Assembly: GCA_020633055.1 (NCBI GenBank)
Contig: JACKEJ010000014.1
Coordinates: 124,001-188,000, forward strand
Length of the DNA: 64,000 nucleotides
Source of the DNA: Sandaracinaceae bacterium
GTDB taxonomy: Bacteria; Myxococcota_A; Polyangia; Polyangiales; Houyiibacteriaceae
Direction: 5' to 3'
The translations under genes were made by a program, and so were the position numbers. This document shows, piece by piece, positions 35,847-45,600 of the stretch. Under the pieces are notes generated by a model, which saw nothing but the letters and a program-made list of their open reading frames with translations, was not told where the DNA came from and ran no database searches. Numbering within the stretch: position 1 is the stretch's first letter; each line of letters starts with the position of its first letter.

Positions 35847-37298
35847 TCAGGGCTCTTCGTACGGGAAGCGCTCCATGTGCTTCTGGATGCGCGCCACCTC
35901 GCTCGACATCTGCGCGCGCCCCCAGGCCACGGCTTGGTCCATCTGCTTGGCGCTGGGCAGCAGCGTCACGGGCGAGAGCGTGGGCCGGAACGCGACGCGG
36001 CGGTGCATGTAGCGCTTGTTGAGCGCGACCTGCAGCTGGAGCACCCGCTCGCCCACGTTCATCCACGCGTGCCCGATGCTCATCTGCGGCGACAAGCAGT
36101 CGAAGGCCAGGTAGTAGCAATTGCGCGTGCCGATCTTGCCGGCGTGCACCTGACGCCAGGCTGTGCGCGCCGGGACGTTGTTCGCGACGCCGCCATCCAC
36201 CATGGCGTCGATCTCTTCGCGCTCCATCAGCGCCGCCGCGATGGAGTGCATGCTCGGGTCGTCGCGCGCGATGTCGTAGTGGAGGATGCCGGGGATGGCC
36301 GCCGAGAAGCCCGCGGCGTCGATGGCGTCGAAGTTCGCCGTGAGCGTGTCCCCACCCAGCACGACCTCCTTCACGACGCGTGGGTTCACGAAAGACCACA
36401 TGCGCACCATCTGCGTCGCGACGCGCGCGCGCAGCTCGAGCCGCCCGGGGCGTCGGTCCTGCGGCAGGTGGTGCGAGATGGCGTAGGCCTCGGGCGACTC
36501 CTCGAGGGCCCCGCGCCGCACGCCACCGACCACGGCCTCGAACGGGATCTGCAGGTCCGAGAGGCGCATGGGGCTGCCATCCGGGTTGCGGAAGCCATCC
36601 TGCAAACCGTGGTGCAGGTACAGGCGGAAGATGCCCGGCAGCCCGTAGCGCGCACGCATGGAGATGAAGCGGAAGACCTCGTCGCGGCGCAGCTTCTTCG
36701 CGCGCTCGAGGTGCTCGGCGTAGTCCCCCTCGCGCTCCTTCGCACGGAACAGGCCAAGCACCGCACCGATGGACGACCCGATGATGTAGCCCGGGATGAG
36801 CCCCCCGCGCTGCATGACCTCCCACGCCCCAATGTAGACGTAGCCGGCCCCGCCACCGCCGCCCGCGATGCTGACGAGGGTCTTGATGCCCACCTCGTCG
36901 TCCAGTTCCTGCGCGGAGAAGTCGTTGACGTGCGCGTCCAGCACGGCACGCCTCGTGGCGGGCACCCGGTGCGCGATGGTCTCGTAGGCGCGGTTCACCT
37001 CACGCAGGCGCTTGTCCGTGTCGCGCGTGTGCAAGAGGGGCCGGCTCATGACGCCCACCACCATGCGCCGGTAGTCGTCGAGGGCCGGGATGACCACGGG
37101 CACGTCGCGGCGCCCGCTGAGGCCCCCCTTGGCGGCCGCGCCCGGCTGGAAGCGGTGCAGTCCCGCGAACGACAGGGCGTAGCGGAGCTCGTGCTCGCGA
37201 CGCCGGGAGATGGCGCCGGGGTGCTCGAACAGCGCGTCCACCAGCTTGGACTCCATCCGCTGGAGGGTGAGGAGGGTCTCGACGTCAGCAGAGCTCAT
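35847..37298 (-). CDS. Patatin-like phospholipase
   Basis: 483 residues. The patatin catalytic domain begins near residue 145 with the glycine-rich oxyanion loop AGGGGGAGYVY, followed by the nucleophile elbow IIGSSIGAVLG (GxSxG) and the DGG of MVDGGVANNVP supplying the catalytic Asp. The N-terminal ~140 residues are helical and not recognised. There is no signal peptide. It cleaves acyl chains from phospholipids; some patatins are T6SS effectors (Tle families), but this one is divergent from vgrG across a 179-base gap rather than within its operon, so a link is speculative. An in-frame extension to 37487 would overlap vgrG, so the ATG at 37298 is preferred. Confidence 0.87.
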   Translation of the reverse strand: MSSADVETLLTLQRMESKLVDALFEHPGAISRRREHELRYALSFAGLHRFQPGAAAKGGLSGRRDVPVVIPALDDYRRMVVGVMSRPLLHTRDTDKRLREVNRAYETIAHRVPATRRAVLDAHVNDFSAQELDDEVGIKTLVSIAGGGGGAGYVYIGAWEVMQRGGLIPGYIIGSSIGAVLGLFRAKEREGDYAEHLERAKKLRRDEVFRFISMRARYGLPGIFRLYLHHGLQDGFRNPDGSPMRLSDLQIPFEAVVGGVRRGALEESPEAYAISHHLPQDRRPGRLELRARVATQMVRMWSFVNPRVVKEVVLGGDTLTANFDAIDAAGFSAAIPGILHYDIARDDPSMHSIAAALMEREEIDAMVDGGVANNVPARTAWRQVHAGKIGTRNCYYLAFDCLSPQMSIGHAWMNVGERVLQLQVALNKRYMHRRVAFRPTLSPVTLLPSAKQMDQAVAWGRAQMSSEVARIQKHMERFPYEEP

Positions 37299-37477
37299 GG
37301 GGGGTGCCGTGACCGTACCAGACGCGCCCGAGGCAGCGAAGAACGAGGCTGATGTTCGCGCTATGGGATGCGCCGAGAGCGACACTCCGCTGTTGAACCT
37401 TGACGGTGTAGGTCGCGGTACGCCACAGTGCACGCCTATCCGGGTTGTTTGTGGTCCAGACGACCGAAGGGGAGACG

Positions 37478-40282
37478 ATGAGCGCACACGACCAGGACGA
37501 CCCGGCAGATCAGGCGCGTGACGCGGCCACCAGCGGGGCAGTACAGGTGGCGACGGCTGCCGCCCAAGACCCGTCCTCCGCGGGCGCGGCTGCGCAGGCG
37601 GCAGGTACCCAGGCGGCGGCGCAGGGCGCGCAGGCCGGGCTGGCCGAGGCGGGGGTCCCGACCGAGGTCGCGCAGGGGGCCACTTCCGTCGCTGCGGGTG
37701 CGGTGTCCGGGGGAGCGGCTGGCGCGGCCCAGGCCGGAGCGGGCGCGGCCGGTTCCGCTGCGGGGTCTGCGCTATCCGACGCCGGGGTGCCCCCCGCGGT
37801 CGCGGGAGCCGTCACCAGCGCCACCACGCAGGTGGCGGGCGCGGCCATGGCGCGCGCCGACGCGAGCGTCCAAGGCGGCGGCGGTGGAGGTTCCTCGGGC
37901 GCGTCGTCGGGCTCCTTCCCCGGCGACATCGCGCGCCTGGCGGAGCAGCTCTCCGCGGCCGTCCTGAGCAACGTCGACGACACGGCGCAGGCGGTGTTCC
38001 ACTTCGAGTGCCCCGGCAGCGACGTGACGTGGGTCGTCGCGTCGGTCGACGCCCAACAAGCCATGAACGAGCCGTATCGCGTGGACATCGACCTGCGCAC
38101 GGACGACATGACGGTCGAGGGCGGGCAGCTGCTGGGACAGTCGTGCGCGCTGCTCATCGAGCGCGGCACGGTGCAGCATCGCCTCTCGGGCGTCGTGGGC
38201 TCGGTGCGCACGGGCAGCACGGCGCGCGACCAGGTGTCCGTCCACGTGCGCGTGGTCCCGGCCCTGTGGGGCCTCTCGCAGCAGCGGGACACGCGCATCT
38301 TCCAAGACCTGCCCGTGCCCAAGATCCTCGCCACCGTCCTCGAGGCGGCGCTGCAGCCCTACCAGCGCAAGGTGGTGCTGGAGCTGGAGCGCGCCTACGC
38401 GGTCTGCGAGTACCGCGTTCAGTACGACGAGACCACGCTCGACTTCGTGACGCGGCTCATGGAGGAAGAGGGCATCGCCTACTGGTTCGACCAAGAAGAC
38501 GACCACGAGGTGATGGTGCTCTCGGACTCGCCGGCCAAGTACCGCGAGCTGGTCAGCCTGCACGATCGCGAGCTGGACTTCGTGTCCCGCGACAACGCCG
38601 TGGAGGGCAAGGAGAACGTCCGCGAGTTCCACATGCTCGCGCAGATGACGCCCAACGCCGTGGTCACGCGGCACTTCGACTGGACGCACCCCTCGCACCC
38701 CGTGTCGGCCACGGCGGAGGCGTCCGCGCCGGCCGAAGGTGACCCCGTGCACGGCGCCGTCGTGGGGCCTCGCCGCGAGCTCTACGAGCACGACACGCGG
38801 CCGCTCACCTTCTCCGAGTATAGCGACGGGAACGGCTTCGGCGCGCACGACTCCGAGCCGCAGACCGGCTTGCGCTACGAAGCGCACTTGGTGCGGGCGC
38901 ACGTGGCCTCCGGGGTCTCGACCGCCATCGGCATGATGCCCGGCGTCGCGTTCGAGCTGCTGGGTCACCCCATGCCCGAGCTGGACGGGCGCTACGTGGT
39001 GCTCACCGTGAAGCACCACGGCCTGGACCGCGATGGCGGCGCGCAGCGCGAGGCGTACTACAACGAGTTCACGTGCATGCTGGCCGAGCAGATGGCGCGG
39101 CCCGTGCGCAGGACGCCCAAGCCCCGCGTGCTGGGCATGCAGACCGCCACGGTGGTCGGTCCGGCCGACGTCGAGATCCACACGGACCCCCACGGCCGCA
39201 TCCGCGCACAGTTCCACTGGGACCGGCTGGGAGAGCGTAACGAGCACAGCTCCTGCTACATGCGCGTCATGCAGCCGTGGGCGGGCGCGGGCTGGGGCTT
39301 CATGTTCCTCCCGCGCATCGGCATGGAGGTGACCGTCACGTTCTTGAACGGCGACCCCGACCAGCCGCTGGTCACCGGCACCGTCTACAACACGGAGAAC
39401 GCGCCGCCCTACCCGCCCCACGAGGAGCTCACGAAGAGCACCATCAAGACGCGCTCCAGCCCCACCCCCGCGGACGAAGAGGAGTTCGGCTACAACGAGC
39501 TCACCTTCGAGGACAAGAAGGGCGCCGAGGAGATCATCCTCCACGCGCAGATGGACCTCAACGAGACGGTGGAGAACAACCACACCACCACCGTGCACGG
39601 GAGCCACACGAACACGGTGGACGGCGGTGACAGCGAGTCGGTGGGTGGGGACCAGTCGCTGAGCGTGTCCGGCAACCGCACCAAGACGGTGTCCAAGGAC
39701 GAGACCATCACCGTGACCGGCAAGCGCACCCAAGAGGTGACGGGCGCGGAGGAGGTCAAGCTCCACAACACCTACTCGCTGACGGTCGACCAGACGTCGT
39801 CCACCACGGTCACGGGCGCGGTCTCCGAGAAGTACCAGGCCGGGCGCACCACCACGGTCACCGGCAAGGACGTCGAGACCGTCAGCGACGGGAAGTCGGT
39901 GTCGGTCACGGGAGGCGCGCTGTCCATGGACGCCAGCGTCTCCGCCAGCATCACGCACGCGGGGGCGCACACGCTGGCGCTGCAGGACCGGGTGGACCTC
40001 AGCACCAGCACGGACTTCACGGTCACCAACGGCTCGTCCAGCATCTCGTCGTCGGGCGGCACGCTCACGCTCAGCGCCACCACCATCGAGCTCACCGTGG
40101 GCGGCGCGTCCATCGTCATCGGCGCGGACGGAATCAGCATCGCCGGCCCCAAGGTCGCGGCCACTGGCCAAGGCAGCACGTTGGAGCTGACGCCATCGGG
40201 CGCGGCGCTGAGTGGCCCGAAGATCACCTCCAGCGCCATGGGCACGCACGAGATCACGGGCGGTCTCGTGAAGATCAACTGA
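37478..40282 (+). CDS. vgrG: Type VI secretion spike protein VgrG with an Ala-rich N-terminal extension
   Basis: 934 residues. GGGGAG lies 5 bases before the ATG at 37478. Residues 1-160 are an Ala/Gly-rich low-complexity extension absent from standard VgrG. Then comes the gp27-like domain (about 165-520: FHFECPGSD, YRVDIDLRTDD, YRVQYDETTLDFVTRLMEEEGIAYWF) and the gp5 OB-fold (about 540-640: DPHGRIRAQFHWDRLGE, SSCYMRVMQPWAGAGWGFMFLPRIGMEV, GDPDQPLVTGTVYN). A long C-terminal beta-helix of TVTG-type repeats (about 690-930) ends LVKIN. VgrG trimers tip the T6SS tube. First gene of the vgrG-TPR-PAAR-rhs cluster; the next start is 8 bases past its stop. Confidence 0.93.
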   Translation: MSAHDQDDPADQARDAATSGAVQVATAAAQDPSSAGAAAQAAGTQAAAQGAQAGLAEAGVPTEVAQGATSVAAGAVSGGAAGAAQAGAGAAGSAAGSALSDAGVPPAVAGAVTSATTQVAGAAMARADASVQGGGGGGSSGASSGSFPGDIARLAEQLSAAVLSNVDDTAQAVFHFECPGSDVTWVVASVDAQQAMNEPYRVDIDLRTDDMTVEGGQLLGQSCALLIERGTVQHRLSGVVGSVRTGSTARDQVSVHVRVVPALWGLSQQRDTRIFQDLPVPKILATVLEAALQPYQRKVVLELERAYAVCEYRVQYDETTLDFVTRLMEEEGIAYWFDQEDDHEVMVLSDSPAKYRELVSLHDRELDFVSRDNAVEGKENVREFHMLAQMTPNAVVTRHFDWTHPSHPVSATAEASAPAEGDPVHGAVVGPRRELYEHDTRPLTFSEYSDGNGFGAHDSEPQTGLRYEAHLVRAHVASGVSTAIGMMPGVAFELLGHPMPELDGRYVVLTVKHHGLDRDGGAQREAYYNEFTCMLAEQMARPVRRTPKPRVLGMQTATVVGPADVEIHTDPHGRIRAQFHWDRLGERNEHSSCYMRVMQPWAGAGWGFMFLPRIGMEVTVTFLNGDPDQPLVTGTVYNTENAPPYPPHEELTKSTIKTRSSPTPADEEEFGYNELTFEDKKGAEEIILHAQMDLNETVENNHTTTVHGSHTNTVDGGDSESVGGDQSLSVSGNRTKTVSKDETITVTGKRTQEVTGAEEVKLHNTYSLTVDQTSSTTVTGAVSEKYQAGRTTTVTGKDVETVSDGKSVSVTGGALSMDASVSASITHAGAHTLALQDRVDLSTSTDFTVTNGSSSISSSGGTLTLSATTIELTVGGASIVIGADGISIAGPKVAATGQGSTLELTPSGAALSGPKITSSAMGTHEITGGLVKIN

Positions 40283-40290
40283 GGGCCGCC

Positions 40291-41550
40291 GTGAACCGCG
40301 CCATCCAGCGAGTGAAGGCAGAGCTGCAAGCGTTCGTGGACCAACGCGACGACTTCGTGCAGGTCATCCACGCCTTGGACACGGAGTTCGCGATCATCCT
40401 GTCGGCCCTGAAGGCCGTGGAGGACGAGACGCCTTCGGACATCTTCTTGCAGTTCGCCGTGCCCTGCACGGGGCTGGACGACTACGTGGAGTCCATCTTC
40501 GTGCGCGTGGAGGCGTGCCTGGCCGAGGCCGACAAGGTCCGCGCCGAGGATGGCGAAGCGCCACTGCCCAGCCTCCCGGCCGTCTGTCGGGACGCGGGTG
40601 TCCATGTGATCGACCGTCTCCGCGCGATGATGGCGCACGTGCGCACGCTCGCTGGCGACCCCCTGGACCGGCACGTGGTGTTCGCGTTTCTCCCGCTCGA
40701 GATTCGCGACAAGGCGGCCTACGCCACGGTGGTCTCGGGGTTGTTCCCGCGCGTCGGACACGAGCCCTGGATGCAAGGCATCCGCATCTTCGTGCGCGAC
40801 GACGCGGCCGCGCCCTTCATCGTGCCGTACCTCGGGCGGGAAGGGATCGAGGACTTGCGGGTGCTCGAGGCCGACTTGTCCTTCCACGCGCTCGCGGACG
40901 CCATCGCGGACGAGACGGCCGACCCGAACGCGCCCATGCAGCAGCGGGCGATGGGCCTGATCCAGCTGGCGGGCATCGACATCGCGCACAAGCGCCTCCC
41001 AGAGGCCGCGAGCAAGTTTCGCGCCGCCTACCAGTACTTCGCCAGCTCCGGGAGCGTCCCCTACGCCGCGCTGTGCCTGCACGGGATGGGGTTGGCCGCG
41101 GAGCGCGGCGGCGTCTTGGAGCGCGCCAAGTCCATCTATCAGCAAGGACTCGCCGTGGCGGGGCCGGAGTTGCTCGCGCTGCCCATCTCGCTGCTGTTGA
41201 CCACCAGCCTGGGCGACGTCTGTCACGCGCTGCGGCAGCACGAGGAGGCGCTGGGCTACTACGAGCTGGCCGACCAGGTCGCCAGCAAGCTGACCAACCT
41301 GTCCGCCAAGATCGACGTCATGACCAAGCAGGGGGACGTGCACCGCGACGCGCGTGACGTCGCGCGCGCCCAAGCGCGGTGGATCGCCGCCGCGAGCCTC
41401 TGCAAGGAGTTCCGCATGTTCCATCAGTGGCGGGAGCTGCTCACGCGGCAGCACGCGCTGTGCAAGCGCGAGGGGCTGCGCGAGCGGCTGCGCGAGATCG
41501 AGGACGAGCGTCGCGTGGTGGACGAGCTGGAGAGGAGCACGGCAGCATGA
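40291..41550 (+). CDS. TPR-repeat protein, probable Rhs/VgrG effector adaptor
   Basis: 419 residues from a GTG. The N-terminal ~230 residues carry no domain I recognise, though IYRIF-like segments (QGIRIFVRDD, LEADLSFHALADAI) suggest an alpha/beta fold. Residues about 235-400 are helical repeats typical of TPR (AASKFRAAYQYFASSGSVPYAALCLHGMGLAAE, LERAKSIYQQGLAVAG, EEALGYYELADQVA, ARAQARWIAAASLC), and the C-terminus is a charged coiled coil. Lying between vgrG and the PAAR/rhs genes, it occupies the place of adaptors such as DUF4123 or DUF1795 proteins, which load effectors on VgrG. I infer that role. Its stop overlaps the PAAR-like ATG by 4 bases (ATGA). Confidence 0.8.
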   Translation: MNRAIQRVKAELQAFVDQRDDFVQVIHALDTEFAIILSALKAVEDETPSDIFLQFAVPCTGLDDYVESIFVRVEACLAEADKVRAEDGEAPLPSLPAVCRDAGVHVIDRLRAMMAHVRTLAGDPLDRHVVFAFLPLEIRDKAAYATVVSGLFPRVGHEPWMQGIRIFVRDDAAAPFIVPYLGREGIEDLRVLEADLSFHALADAIADETADPNAPMQQRAMGLIQLAGIDIAHKRLPEAASKFRAAYQYFASSGSVPYAALCLHGMGLAAERGGVLERAKSIYQQGLAVAGPELLALPISLLLTTSLGDVCHALRQHEEALGYYELADQVASKLTNLSAKIDVMTKQGDVHRDARDVARAQARWIAAASLCKEFRMFHQWRELLTRQHALCKREGLRERLREIEDERRVVDELERSTAA

Positions 41551-42638
41551 GCCCGCAACCGCCACACCCGGCGCGGACGGCGACGGCCAACCAACAGCGG
41601 CTCGCAGCGGCGCGCCCCGAGGGGCGACCACGCGCGCTGACCGTCCCCGAGGTCGCGCGCCCGACGACGCAAGCCGACGCCAACATCAACATGCTGGTGG
41701 CCAGCCTGAACACGAGCACGGCGGCCGTGGTGACGCCCCCCAACCCCGAGCACGGGGCGCTCGGCGTGGCGCAGTCCGTGTTGGGCGGGGTGCTGGGGTT
41801 GGTGGGCGCCCCCTTCGACCTCATGGACACCGGCATCGCGATGGCCGCCAACGCGGTGTTCGGCAACGGCGTGGCGCTGCCTGCGCTGACGCTGGGCGCC
41901 ATGCACGTGGGCAGCATGCACGGGCACCTGCACCCGCCCAGCCTGATCCCACCTGCGCCCATGGTGCCCCTGCCCAGCCTCGGCGTCGCGCAGCTGGCCT
42001 CCTGCGCGTCCGTGCTGATCGGCGGCATGCCCGCCATCCGGGCCGGGGACATGGGCGTGGCGCTCACGTGCGTCTCGCTCGCGCCGGTGTTCGAGATCGG
42101 GACGGGCTCCAGCAACGTGTTCATCGGAGGCGCCCGGGCGGGTCGCGCGATGGACCTCACGCTGCACTGCAACCCGATGGGCGGGGGCGCGTTCATGATC
42201 GGCATGGCCGTCGCAGGCGCCGCGCTCGGCGTGCTGGGGGCCGCGACCTCCGCGATGGACTCGTCCGCGTCGAGCGACGCCGAGGCAGCTGCGTCGGCCG
42301 CCGGAGACGCCGCCGCGGCGGAGGCTGCCGGCGCGGCCGCGGCAGGGCAGGCGCTGGGGGCGGCGACCAGCGCAGCCCAAGCGGCGCTGGACGTGGCGGC
42401 GCTCGCGTTGATGCTGATGTGCGGCAAGGACCCGGGCGTCGGCCCTGGCATCGGCATGATGGTCCCGCTGCAGGCGAACGTCCTGATCGGCGGGGTACCC
42501 ATCCCCAACTCGCTGGACATGGCCAAGGACCTGTTCAAGGCGGCGCGGCGCCTCGCTCGCGCGGCTCGGGGGCGCGTGCGTCGTCGAGCAGGACACGGGG
42601 AAGACGCCACCACTCACGGGCACTGCGACACCTGCTGA
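41547..42638 (+). CDS. PAAR-like spike protein with hydrophobic N-terminal segments
   Basis: 363 residues. After a Pro-rich start, residues about 70-115 are a hydrophobic Gly/Ala-rich stretch (LGGVLGLVGAPFDLMDTGIAMAANAVFG) like the transmembrane regions preceding PAAR in Rhs effectors. A PAAR-type cone follows (about 120-215: HPPSLIPPAPMVPLPS, VLIGGMPAIRAGDMG, NVFIGGARAGRAMD). Then an Ala-rich hydrophobic hairpin region (about 215-290) leads to a second PAAR-like unit (ANVLIGGVPIPNSLDMAKDLFKAARRL) and a basic tail. It would cap VgrG and carry the separately encoded Rhs. The start overlaps the TPR stop, and the stop shares one base with the rhs ATG (TGATG), so all three are coupled. Confidence 0.83.
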   Translation: MSPQPPHPARTATANQQRLAAARPEGRPRALTVPEVARPTTQADANINMLVASLNTSTAAVVTPPNPEHGALGVAQSVLGGVLGLVGAPFDLMDTGIAMAANAVFGNGVALPALTLGAMHVGSMHGHLHPPSLIPPAPMVPLPSLGVAQLASCASVLIGGMPAIRAGDMGVALTCVSLAPVFEIGTGSSNVFIGGARAGRAMDLTLHCNPMGGGAFMIGMAVAGAALGVLGAATSAMDSSASSDAEAAASAAGDAAAAEAAGAAAAGQALGAATSAAQAALDVAALALMLMCGKDPGVGPGIGMMVPLQANVLIGGVPIPNSLDMAKDLFKAARRLARAARGRVRRRAGHGEDATTHGHCDTC

Positions 42639-45600
42639 TGTCTGCGCCTTCCAACAAGCCAGGCTGCGCGTCGTTGGGACCAAGCTGGGTCGGCGACCCG
42701 GTCGACGTCATCACCGGCGAGATGCGCGACGAGGCCACGGAGTTCCGTCTCCGAGGCCCTGTACCGTTCGCGTGGGTGCGCCACCTCAGCACGGCGTGGG
42801 TGCTCGAACAGCGCCAGAACGGATGGGGGCACCGCCACGCCTTCGACCGCTGCCTGCGCTTCGACCTCGACGGCGTGCGCTACGAGCGACCCGACGGCCC
42901 GACCGTCGAGTTCCACGTGCTTTCGCAGGTTGGTGCGCGGGATGCTCGGCAGGGCCACGTGCTGGAGCGCGTGGGCGAGGACCTGTACCAGGTCCGCAAG
43001 GTTGGCGAGCCCATCTACGAGCTACGACGGGCGTTCGGGCGCAAGCGCCGCGAGGCCAAGCTCGTCCGCATGGTCGACGGGCTGCACGAAGCGCACTTCG
43101 ACTACGACGGGCAGGAACGACTGGTGGGCGTCGTGGACTACGCACACCGCACGCTGCGGGTGGAGTACACGCGGGAGGGGCTGCTGCGGGCCATCGTGTG
43201 GCTGCGTCCGGAGGGGCAGGTCACGTGCGTGGAGTACGAGTACGACCGCCATGGGTTCCTGCTCGGGGGGCGGGACGCCTACGGGAAGGCCTTCCGCTAC
43301 GACTACGACGATGCGGGTCGCGTGGTCCGGAAGGTGAACCGACGCGGAGTCGCGTTCGAGTACGTGTACGACGACGCGGGGCGCTGTGTCAGGGCGCGAG
43401 GCGAGCACGGGGAAGTCGGGATCACGCTCGCGTACCGTCCAGAGGCGCGGGAGACCACGGTCACCCACGAGTCGACGGACGCACAGTGGATGTACCGCTA
43501 CGAGCCCGAAGGGACGCTGCGGGAGATCGAGGCGCCGGACGGTGGCATTCACACGTTCGTCCTCGCGGATGATGGGCACGTCGTCGCCGAAGTGGACGCC
43601 TCTGGGCAGGTCTGGCCCTACGCCCGAGACGGCGCAGGGCGTGCCTACGGCAAGCGAGATGGCTACGGGTACCTGCGCCCGCTGGACGCGGAGCCGCACC
43701 GCGTGGCGCCGGCCCTCGCGCACCGAATGGCCGAGACTGCGTTGGGGTGGGAACATGGTGGACTCGAAGCGCCAGGCTTCGAGGTGCCGTGGGCTACGTC
43801 GCTGCCGCCTCAGCTTCCGCTCGAGGCACGGCAGGCGCTGGTGGGCGCCGAGCACACCGGTGTGGAGCGGGAGGTGCGGGACGACTTCGACACGCTCGTG
43901 CGCGTCGAGAAGTCGATGTCGGGGCAGGAGGTGCGGCGGACGTATCGCTACGACGGCACCGGCAACACCGAGCGCTTCACGGACTTCGACGGGGGCACTT
44001 GGCAGTACGTCTACCGGGAGTGGACACAGCACGTCGAGGAGGTGGACCCACTCGGCGGAGTGACGCAGCTGGAGCACACCCCGTGGGACCGGCTGACGCG
44101 GGTGGTGGACCCCGGGGGCACGGAGAGCGCGTACACCTATGACGCGCAGCACCGTCTGGCCGAGGTGCATCGGCATGGGCGGATGCGTGAGCGCTACGTC
44201 TACGACCCCATAGGACGGCTGATCGAGAAGCAGGGCCCAGAGGGCAGCGCGCTGGTGCGCTACAAGCGCGGCCCGGGCAGCGTGCTGATGAAGCGCGAAG
44301 GCCACGACGGCACGTGCGAGGTGTTCGAGCGGGACGCGCATGGGCGCAAGACCAGCGCCACCAACGCGCAGGCCGCGTGCACGTTTGCGCACACCTACGG
44401 GGGACTGCGCACGGCGGACCTGCGCGCCGACGAAGGCGTGCGCACGCGCTTCCTGGGGCGCGAGGCGCTCGAGGTAGAGACGCTCGGGGTGCGCGTGCGC
44501 TACCTGCGGCCGCAGGCGGACACGCTGCTGGTGGTGGACCCGACGGACCGCGTGCACCGCGTGCAGCGGCTGGGCGCGGGGATTGTGCGGCGGGAGCTGG
44601 CGAGCGGGACCACCGAGGTATCGCAGCACGACGGGCGCGGACGCTGCTGGGGCAAGACGAGCTACTGGGACTCGGGGAGCAAGCGGCCGTGGACGCGCAA
44701 GTTCTGGCGGTCGGGCGAGGGCGACCTGCTGGCGCGCGAAGACTCGCTGCGGGGGACATCGCGCTACACCTACGACGCCGCCCACCGGCTGACCAGCGTC
44801 ACCGACGCCGACGGGCGACAGGGCGAGTACGCTCACGATGCCGCCGGCAACCTGCGCAAGAAGCCGGGCCTGGCCGACGCGCATGTGGGCGGGCGGGACG
44901 ACGGGCTGGTGCAGGTGGACCGTGGCAACCGGCTCTACCGCGCGAACGGCGACCGCTTTGACTACGACACGCGTGACCACGTGCGTGCGCGGCACGGCGC
45001 GTGGGGCAAGCTCGGCTACGAACACGACGCGCTCGACCGCCTGCGACGCATCACGTTTGCGGCGGCTGAAGCGGGCGAGACGTACCCACCCGGGCACCCG
45101 GCCTACGGCCTGGAGCTGCACCGCTACGGAGCGCCCGAGACCGTCTGGGAGGCGGACTACGACCCCCTCGGCAGGCGCACCGAGACACGCGTCTACGGCG
45201 CTCCCGACGCTACAGGCGAGCGCGCCTGCGCCCGCTCCCGCTTCTGGTGGGACCGGGACCGGCTCGCCGCCGAAGAGGGCCCGGACGGCGCGCTGCGCGT
45301 GTACGTGTACGCCGACGTCGAAGCGCTGGTGCCCTTCATGTGGGTGGACTACGCGTCACGCGAAGAAGCCAGCGAGCGCCCTCAGGACGGCGAGCGCTAC
45401 TATGTCTTCACCGATCACCGCGGCTGCCCCGAGCGCGTGGAGGACGACGGCGGCGAGGTGGTGTGGGAGGCCACCATCCACCCCTACGGCGAGTGCGAAG
45501 TGCACGTCGGCGCGGACTTCCACCAGCCCCTGCGCTTTCCTGGGCACTATCACGACGCTGCCACCGGCCTGCACTACAACCGCTTTCGGTACTACTCGCC

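Noticed and set aside
35847..37298. Patatin as a T6SS phospholipase effector
   Set aside because: It is transcribed away from vgrG and has no adjacent immunity gene; adjacency alone is not enough.
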